This document shows, in pieces, positions 59,283 to 64,000 of a stretch of DNA of 64,000 bases. The stretch lies in contig JAJDUT010000080.1 of assembly GCA_022826515.1 (NCBI GenBank), positions 1 through 64,000 of the forward strand. Reading direction: 5' to 3'. The notes below the pieces were generated by a model that ran no database searches, had not been told where the DNA came from, and saw only the letters and a program-made list of their open reading frames with translations. Within the stretch, counting starts at the first letter, position 1. The number at the start of each line of letters is the position of its first letter. The translations under genes and the position numbers were made by a program. Source of the stretch: Candidatus Latescibacterota bacterium. Its GTDB lineage: Bacteria > Latescibacterota > UBA2968 > UBA8231.

Positions 59283-60965
59283 TTAGTCCCGCGTCAATTG
59301 CCGATAGCGCACCCGCTGAGGTACAACCGAATCCTCGCCTAGCCGCGCTTTCTTGTTTTCCTCGTATTCCGAAAAGTTGCCCTCGAACCAATAGACTTGG
59401 CTGTCGCCTTCAAAGGCCAGAATGTGCGTGGCGATGCGATCCAAAAACCATCGGTCGTGGCTGATGACCACGACGCAGCCGGCGAAGTTTTCCAGCCCCT
59501 CTTCCAGCGCCCGCAGCGTATGCACGTCTAGGTCGTTGGTCGGCTCGTCGAGCAGGAATACGTTGGCCTGCTCCTTGAGTACCTTGGCCAGATGGACCCG
59601 ATTGCGCTGTCCGCCCGAGAGCGTACCAACCTTCTGCTGCTGGTCGGCACCGAGGAAGTTGAAGCGCGCGAGGTACGCCCGCGAGTTTATCTTGCGCTCG
59701 CCTAGCTCAAGCTCTTCTTCGCCGCCCGAGACCTCTTGCCAGACGGTGTTTTCTCCCACTAGGGACTCCCGGCTCTGATCGACATACCCGAGTTGCACGG
59801 TCTCGCCGATGCGGAGCTGGCCGCTGTCGGCGCTTTCTTGGCCAGTAATCAGCCGGAACAGGGTCGTCTTGCCCGCGCCGTTGGGGCCGATGACACCGAC
59901 GATCCCGCCCGAGGGCAGCGCGAAATCCATGTTCTCGAAGATAATGCGGTCGTCGTAGCGCTTGCTCACGCCTTTAGCCTCAATGGCGATATCGCCGAGC
60001 CGAGGCCCCGGCGGAATGTAGAGCTGCACCTCCTCGTTCCGCTGCACTCGATCCTGGTTTAGCAACTCCTCGTAGGCCCTGATCCTGGCCTTGTTCTTCT
60101 GTTGCTTGGCCCTCGGCGTCATGCGAATCCACTCCAGCTCGCGCTCCAGCGTCCGCTGTCTCTCGCTCTCGCTCTTTTCTTCTAGTCGCAGGCGCTCCTT
60201 TTTCTGCTCTAGCCACGACGAGTAATTCCCCTTCCACGGTACGCCGTGTCCTTGGTCCAGTTCCAGAATCCAGCCCGCCACATTGTCGAGAAAATACCGG
60301 TCGTGGGTAACGGCGATCACCGTCCCCTGGTACTGATGCAAATGTCCCTCTAGCCACGCCACTGTCTCGGCGTCGAGATGGTTGGTCGGCTCGTCGAGGA
60401 GCAGAATATCCGGCTGGCGGAGCAACAATCGGCACAGGGCCACCCGCCGCCGCTCGCCGCCCGAAAGCGTGGAGACCTCTTGGTCTTCGGGCGGACAGCG
60501 TAGCGCGTCCATGGCCATATCCAGCCGACTGTCCAAATCCCAAGCCCCGGTCGCGTCGAGCTGTTCGGCCACGGTGGCCTGCCGCTCGATCAGGGCGTTC
60601 ATGGCGTCGTCGTCCATGGGTTCGGCGAATTTGGCGTTGATGTCTTCGTACTCGCGCAGCAAATCCACGGTCTCCTGCACGCCTTCTTCGACGATTTCCT
60701 TGACCGTCTTGCCTTTTTCCAACTCGGGTTCTTGTTCTAGGAACCCCACGGTAAATCCCGGCTGGACGTTAATGTCCCCCTCGTACTCGCCGTCGATACC
60801 CGCCATAATCCGCAACAGCGTGCTCTTCCCCGACCCGTTCAATCCCAACACGCCGATTTTGGCTCCGTAGAAATACGACAGTGAAATGTCGGTGATAATC
60901 GCCTTCCGATTGTAGTGCTTGCTCACCTTGTACATCGAATAGATGATTTTTTCCGCTTCGCTCAT
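59283..60965 (-). CDS. ettA: Energy-dependent translational throttle protein (ABC-F ATPase)
   Basis: 560 residues, near the E. coli length. Two ABC domains: GLNGSGKSTLL with LSGGERRRVALC and LLLDEPTNHLD, then GPNGAGKTTLF with LSGGQRNRVHLA and FLLDEPTNDLD. The EttA-type linker WIRMTPRAKQQKNKARI and the arm region (AEPMDDDAMNALIERQ) are present. It binds the ribosomal E site and gates translation by the ATP/ADP ratio. Confidence 0.94.
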   Translation of the reverse strand: MSEAEKIIYSMYKVSKHYNRKAIITDISLSYFYGAKIGVLGLNGSGKSTLLRIMAGIDGEYEGDINVQPGFTVGFLEQEPELEKGKTVKEIVEEGVQETVDLLREYEDINAKFAEPMDDDAMNALIERQATVAEQLDATGAWDLDSRLDMAMDALRCPPEDQEVSTLSGGERRRVALCRLLLRQPDILLLDEPTNHLDAETVAWLEGHLHQYQGTVIAVTHDRYFLDNVAGWILELDQGHGVPWKGNYSSWLEQKKERLRLEEKSESERQRTLERELEWIRMTPRAKQQKNKARIRAYEELLNQDRVQRNEEVQLYIPPGPRLGDIAIEAKGVSKRYDDRIIFENMDFALPSGGIVGVIGPNGAGKTTLFRLITGQESADSGQLRIGETVQLGYVDQSRESLVGENTVWQEVSGGEEELELGERKINSRAYLARFNFLGADQQQKVGTLSGGQRNRVHLAKVLKEQANVFLLDEPTNDLDVHTLRALEEGLENFAGCVVVISHDRWFLDRIATHILAFEGDSQVYWFEGNFSEYEENKKARLGEDSVVPQRVRYRQLTRD

Positions 60966-60966
60966 G

Positions 60967-61902
60967 TTATTTCAGTCCTTTATATGCTGTAAATACAATG
61001 CCCAAATCTCGTTCAGCACGCGCCAAGTCTGAATACGGCTGCCGGCCTGGCTCCTGCAAACACTGCAAAAAGTCCTGCGTCATGCCCTTGTAGCCCATCA
61101 AGTCCCCCACGCCCGGAAAGTAGAGCCGCTTCCGCCGCCCCCGCAACCGCACGTACAGCCCATTGCACTCGAAGACGATCCGCCCCTCGTCCCCCAAAAT
61201 TCGCGCGTGCTGAAAGGTGCCCTTGGTCAAGCTGAAGGCGTTCCAAGCATAGCGCAACACCAGCTCTGCCCCCGATGGGTATTCGACCCGCACGACCGAA
61301 TTCCGCTCCGGCTCGCCCGCCTGGTGTCCGGGGAACTCCGCGGTCACCCGCTGAGATGCCTCGGCGAAAAGGTCCGCTCCGAGGGCCACAAAGTGGATCC
61401 CGCCCTCCAGCAGCGCGCCGTAGCTGCTTTTCCATCCCGTGGCATCTTGCGTAAAGCGCTTGCCGATAATCGCCTGCTGCACTTGGCCGATAAAGCCCTG
61501 CTGGATGATCCGCTTGAGCAGCTTGAGTGAGGGCTTGTAGTAGTAGTTTTCCGCGATCATCAGCAGCGCATCTGGATGGGCCGCCGTGGCCGCGCCAATG
61601 GCCGCCAAATCGTCTGCTGTGGCGCACAACGGCTTTTCCACCAGCACCCCCTTGTCGGCTGTCAACGCGGCGACGACCTGCTGTCGATGGACATCTGGCG
61701 GCGAGCTGATTAGCACCGCATCCACCGCGCTGTCGAGGACGTCGGCGTACGATGCGAAGACTTGCCCGCCGCCGCATTGGCGGCTGAGGGTCTCTGCGCT
61801 GGCCTGCGTGCGGCTGTGAAAGGACAGCTCGACCTTGCCGACGAGGTTTTTCGCGTGCAGGCGACCGATGGTGCCGCATCCTACTAGACAGACCTTTTTC
61901 AT
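60967..61902 (-). CDS. Gfo/Idh/MocA-family oxidoreductase
   Basis: 311 residues from ATG 61902, overlapping the GMC oxidoreductase stop by 4 nt. N-terminal Rossmann VCLVGCGTIGRLHAKNL and the EKPLCATADD motif with the catalytic-region Lys; the C-terminal beta-sheet domain follows. Sugar or inositol dehydrogenase type; substrate unknown. Forms a coupled set with the GMC enzyme. Confidence 0.87.
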   Translation of the reverse strand: MKKVCLVGCGTIGRLHAKNLVGKVELSFHSRTQASAETLSRQCGGGQVFASYADVLDSAVDAVLISSPPDVHRQQVVAALTADKGVLVEKPLCATADDLAAIGAATAAHPDALLMIAENYYYKPSLKLLKRIIQQGFIGQVQQAIIGKRFTQDATGWKSSYGALLEGGIHFVALGADLFAEASQRVTAEFPGHQAGEPERNSVVRVEYPSGAELVLRYAWNAFSLTKGTFQHARILGDEGRIVFECNGLYVRLRGRRKRLYFPGVGDLMGYKGMTQDFLQCLQEPGRQPYSDLARAERDLGIVFTAYKGLK

Positions 61903-63386
61903 CGCTGCTCCAAGATCCGCTCGGCGACCCGCAGTGCGTTGGCTGCGATCGTCAAACTTGGATTTACCCCGCCCGAAGACGGCATGAAGCTGCCGTCGGA
62001 CACGTAAACATTTTCGCTGCCCCAGTAGCGGCAATCCTCGTCGAGCACGCCTTCCTCTGGCGCGGTGGCGCAGCGCAGGGTACCTATGGCGTGGGAGAAG
62101 GAATCAATCAAGTAGCGGTAGCGCAGCAGGCCGCCCGCTTGGCGCAATACGGCTTCTGCTTTGGCCAGCAGGTAATCACGGCGGCGACAGTCGGCGTCGC
62201 TATAGGCGTGTTCGATCTGCACTAGTTCCATGCCGAAGATGTCCTGCTCGCTGGACAGGGACACGCGGTTTTCTTGCCTTGGATCGTCCTCGGCAATGCA
62301 GAGCAAGTTCTGCATATAGCCAGTCAGCAGCCCGACGAGGGTCTTGAAGCCCCACGGGGCGTGGTGCCGGATGATGGGGGGAGCCGGCGTGTAGATGTCT
62401 TGGATGACGCCCACGGCCGTGCCCAATTCCGCGCGCAGGTCTTCGTAGAAATCGGAAAAGCAGAGTTGTTTGTGGAAGACCTGTTGCGGGTTGGTGCGAA
62501 AGGGAAAGATACAATTGGCAATCCCGTTGCAGTGGCGCATGAGAAAGCGCCCAATCAGGGGGTGGTCGAATCCCGAGCGAAGCATCAGGGCCGGGCTATT
62601 GAGCGCCCCAGCGGCTAAGACCACCAAGTCGGCCGAGAGCGCGTGGGTTTGCCGGGAGGCGCTGTCCACGTATTCGACCTGCTCGACGCGTCCGCTCCGT
62701 TGCACTAGCCGCCGTGCTACCGCGCCGACGATGATCTCTAGTCCGGCCGCCGAGGCAGCGGCTAGCAAGGTGGAAGCCATGTCGTTTTTGGCCTCCACCT
62801 TGCAGGGGAATCCGTCGCAGGTGATGCAGCGCAGACAGAGGGGCCGGGTGCGGTCGGAAAAGTTGATCGCCAGTGGGATCTTGAACGGTCGCAGCCCCAG
62901 AGCCGTCCCCGCTTGGTAAATGCGCTGGGCCGGCGCGCTCAGCTCAACGGCGCGGTGCGGATAGGCATCTACCCCCGGGGGCTGGTAGGGATCGGTGCCC
63001 ACCTCGCCGTGAACTCCGAGGAGTTGCTCGGCGCGGGCGTAGTACGGCGCTAGGTCTGCATAGGACAAGGGCCAGCGGGCAAAATCCGCCGGTCGCAGCC
63101 GCAGCGACGCCCCGCCGAAAAAAACCGAGTTGCCGCCTACTACCTCGTTGGGATAGGTGCGCTGGAAGGTGCGGCGTCCGTACTGCTTGACCAAAAGGGG
63201 CGAAGCCGAGCGGTAGCGCTTCTTCAATAAGATGGTGCGCTGGTCCCAGTCCGCGTCGTCGCGCTTGGCCCATTGGCCCCGCTCCAGCAGCGCGGTCTTC
63301 AGCCCGGCTTGCACCAGCGCGTGCGCCACCAGCGAGCCGCCGAACCCAGAGCCGATGACTACGGCGTCATAGTGCGCCGCGTTCAT
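61899..63386 (-). CDS. GMC-family oxidoreductase
   Basis: 495 residues. FAD-binding AVVIGSGFGGSLVAHALVQAG with LLERG, and the C-terminal GMC motif FSHAIGTLRCAT followed by VYVSDGSFMPSSGGVNPSLTI. Oxidises alcohols or sugars. A CLRCITCDGFPC cluster in the middle is unusual and resembles a small iron-sulfur or zinc site. Overlaps both neighbours, so it is in one operon with the membrane protein and the Gfo/Idh/MocA enzyme. Confidence 0.87.
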   Translation of the reverse strand: MNAAHYDAVVIGSGFGGSLVAHALVQAGLKTALLERGQWAKRDDADWDQRTILLKKRYRSASPLLVKQYGRRTFQRTYPNEVVGGNSVFFGGASLRLRPADFARWPLSYADLAPYYARAEQLLGVHGEVGTDPYQPPGVDAYPHRAVELSAPAQRIYQAGTALGLRPFKIPLAINFSDRTRPLCLRCITCDGFPCKVEAKNDMASTLLAAASAAGLEIIVGAVARRLVQRSGRVEQVEYVDSASRQTHALSADLVVLAAGALNSPALMLRSGFDHPLIGRFLMRHCNGIANCIFPFRTNPQQVFHKQLCFSDFYEDLRAELGTAVGVIQDIYTPAPPIIRHHAPWGFKTLVGLLTGYMQNLLCIAEDDPRQENRVSLSSEQDIFGMELVQIEHAYSDADCRRRDYLLAKAEAVLRQAGGLLRYRYLIDSFSHAIGTLRCATAPEEGVLDEDCRYWGSENVYVSDGSFMPSSGGVNPSLTIAANALRVAERILEQR

Positions 63387-64000
63387 GGGCGTAGAGCACG
63401 GCCAGCCCGGCGATAATCACCAAGGCCGCGTAGTGGAACTTCTCGCGGGTGTCCAATTCGCGCTGGATGCGGGGTAGGTTAGGTTGGAATTTCCCGGACA
63501 TATTGCGCTGGATATAAGTCTTGTAGTACTCGACGGTGAATCGCTCTAGCCCGCCGTTCATGTAGATGAGAAAACCCAACCCGACCGGGTGTTCGGGATT
63601 GCCGAGGAAGTAAAACAGCGGACTCAAGGCGGCCAAGACGACTCCAGAGCGCTGAAATTTGAGCCACTTGAACCCCTCGAAGGGCGCGTCCTTATAAGCA
63701 CCCCCCGAGGCCACAAGAAGTCCAGTGCAATACCCGGTTATCAGATAACCCCAGAAGCTCTCGATGGGCGCGGCGACGAGCAGGAAGGCGAAGACAATGG
63801 CGACGATGAGGACCCCCGCGCTGTGGCGGACGAGGTCGCTGGTGATCGGGCGGCCAAAGAAGGTAATGCGCGAGGGGACGAAGTACTTTTGCTGGTCTTC
63901 GGTGCGGAAGAAGCCCTTGTAGATTTCGGCGAGGAAGCGCTCTAGGCCCATGATAAGGAAGAACATTTGCACGAGCTCGAGCTGCTGGAATTGCGCGCTG
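63367..64000 (-). CDS. Membrane protein, N-terminus outside the window
   Basis: The frame stays open to the window edge, so the true start is beyond 64000; a GTG at 63972 is within the frame. At least 211 residues with TM segments around SAGVLIVAIVFAFLLVA, FWGYLITGYCTGLLVA, GVVLAALSPLFYFLG and ALVIIAGLAVLYA. The pattern of GLERF twice (GLERFLAEIYKGF, GLERFTVEYYKTY) indicates an internal duplication; it resembles prolipoprotein diacylglyceryl transferase-type membrane enzymes, which carry similar G.ER...E.++ segments. It overlaps the GMC oxidoreductase by 20 nt. Confidence 0.6.
   Translation of the reverse strand, partial: SAQFQQLELVQMFFLIMGLERFLAEIYKGFFRTEDQQKYFVPSRITFFGRPITSDLVRHSAGVLIVAIVFAFLLVAAPIESFWGYLITGYCTGLLVASGGAYKDAPFEGFKWLKFQRSGVVLAALSPLFYFLGNPEHPVGLGFLIYMNGGLERFTVEYYKTYIQRNMSGKFQPNLPRIQRELDTREKFHYAALVIIAGLAVLYAHERGAL

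Overview
The window is a 64 kb chromosomal piece of a free-living Gram-negative bacterium. A secreted metalloprotease ending in a FlgD/type-IX-like sorting domain, two promoters with the TAnnTTTG element known from Bacteroidetes-type sigma factors, a peptide precursor with a Bacteroidota-style leader, and the mix of catabolic and toxin-antitoxin genes point to the FCB superphylum. A Latescibacterota- or Poribacteria-like uncultured lineage is an inference, not a demonstration. I saw no rRNA, tRNA, CRISPR array, transposase or integrase.

Layout. 0-7.5 kb: end of an unknown gene, a NotI-type restriction endonuclease, then threonine aldolase, amidohydrolase, an unknown protein, an NAD-dependent epimerase, a DUF1016 nuclease flanked by 53-bp repeats, a ribbon-helix-helix protein and an RraA-family aldolase. 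7.4-16.2 kb: an accessory island between the 3' ends of the RraA gene and a metB-like gene, both of which recur inside it as partial copies. It carries a coiled-coil protein, a higBA pair with a cut-down antitoxin, a three-gene YaaW / Mrr-like nuclease / HTH-YaaW module, and several small unknown genes with related leaders. 16.2-25 kb: metB, a FolC-ATP-grasp fusion, moaA, then moxR-VWA-xdhC (cox accessory genes) and mazEF. 25-28.4 kb: penicillin acylase family protein and an AbiEi gene whose toxin partner is only a stub.

28.5-50.8 kb is the most interesting part. A minus-strand run from 48.6 to 31.5 kb encodes a GNAT-like protein, a beta-propeller lipoprotein, a 74-residue four-cysteine peptide precursor, a thioredoxin-like protein, an ABC exporter, a rhodanese, a subtilase-DUF1611 fusion, an acyl carrier protein, an unknown beta-rich protein, a BtrH-like acyltransferase, an RND adaptor and two RND pumps. 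Its promoter carries three helically phased operator copies. A sister promoter with the same sites, spacing and -7 element lies at 31.2 kb, ahead of a secreted protein and the metalloprotease. A histidine kinase/response regulator pair next to the first promoter is the obvious candidate controller. I read this as an undescribed peptide (RiPP-like) biosynthesis and export system co-regulated with a secreted protease.

50.9-55.8 kb: mocA and a coxG-S-L-M molybdenum hydroxylase set that complements the accessory genes at 21-24 kb. 55.8-57.8 kb: a broken AbiEii gene, a Uma2 nuclease, and an XRE regulator with a membrane protein. 57.9-64 kb: a class III aminotransferase, ettA, a Gfo/Idh/MocA oxidoreductase, a GMC oxidoreductase and a membrane protein running off the window.
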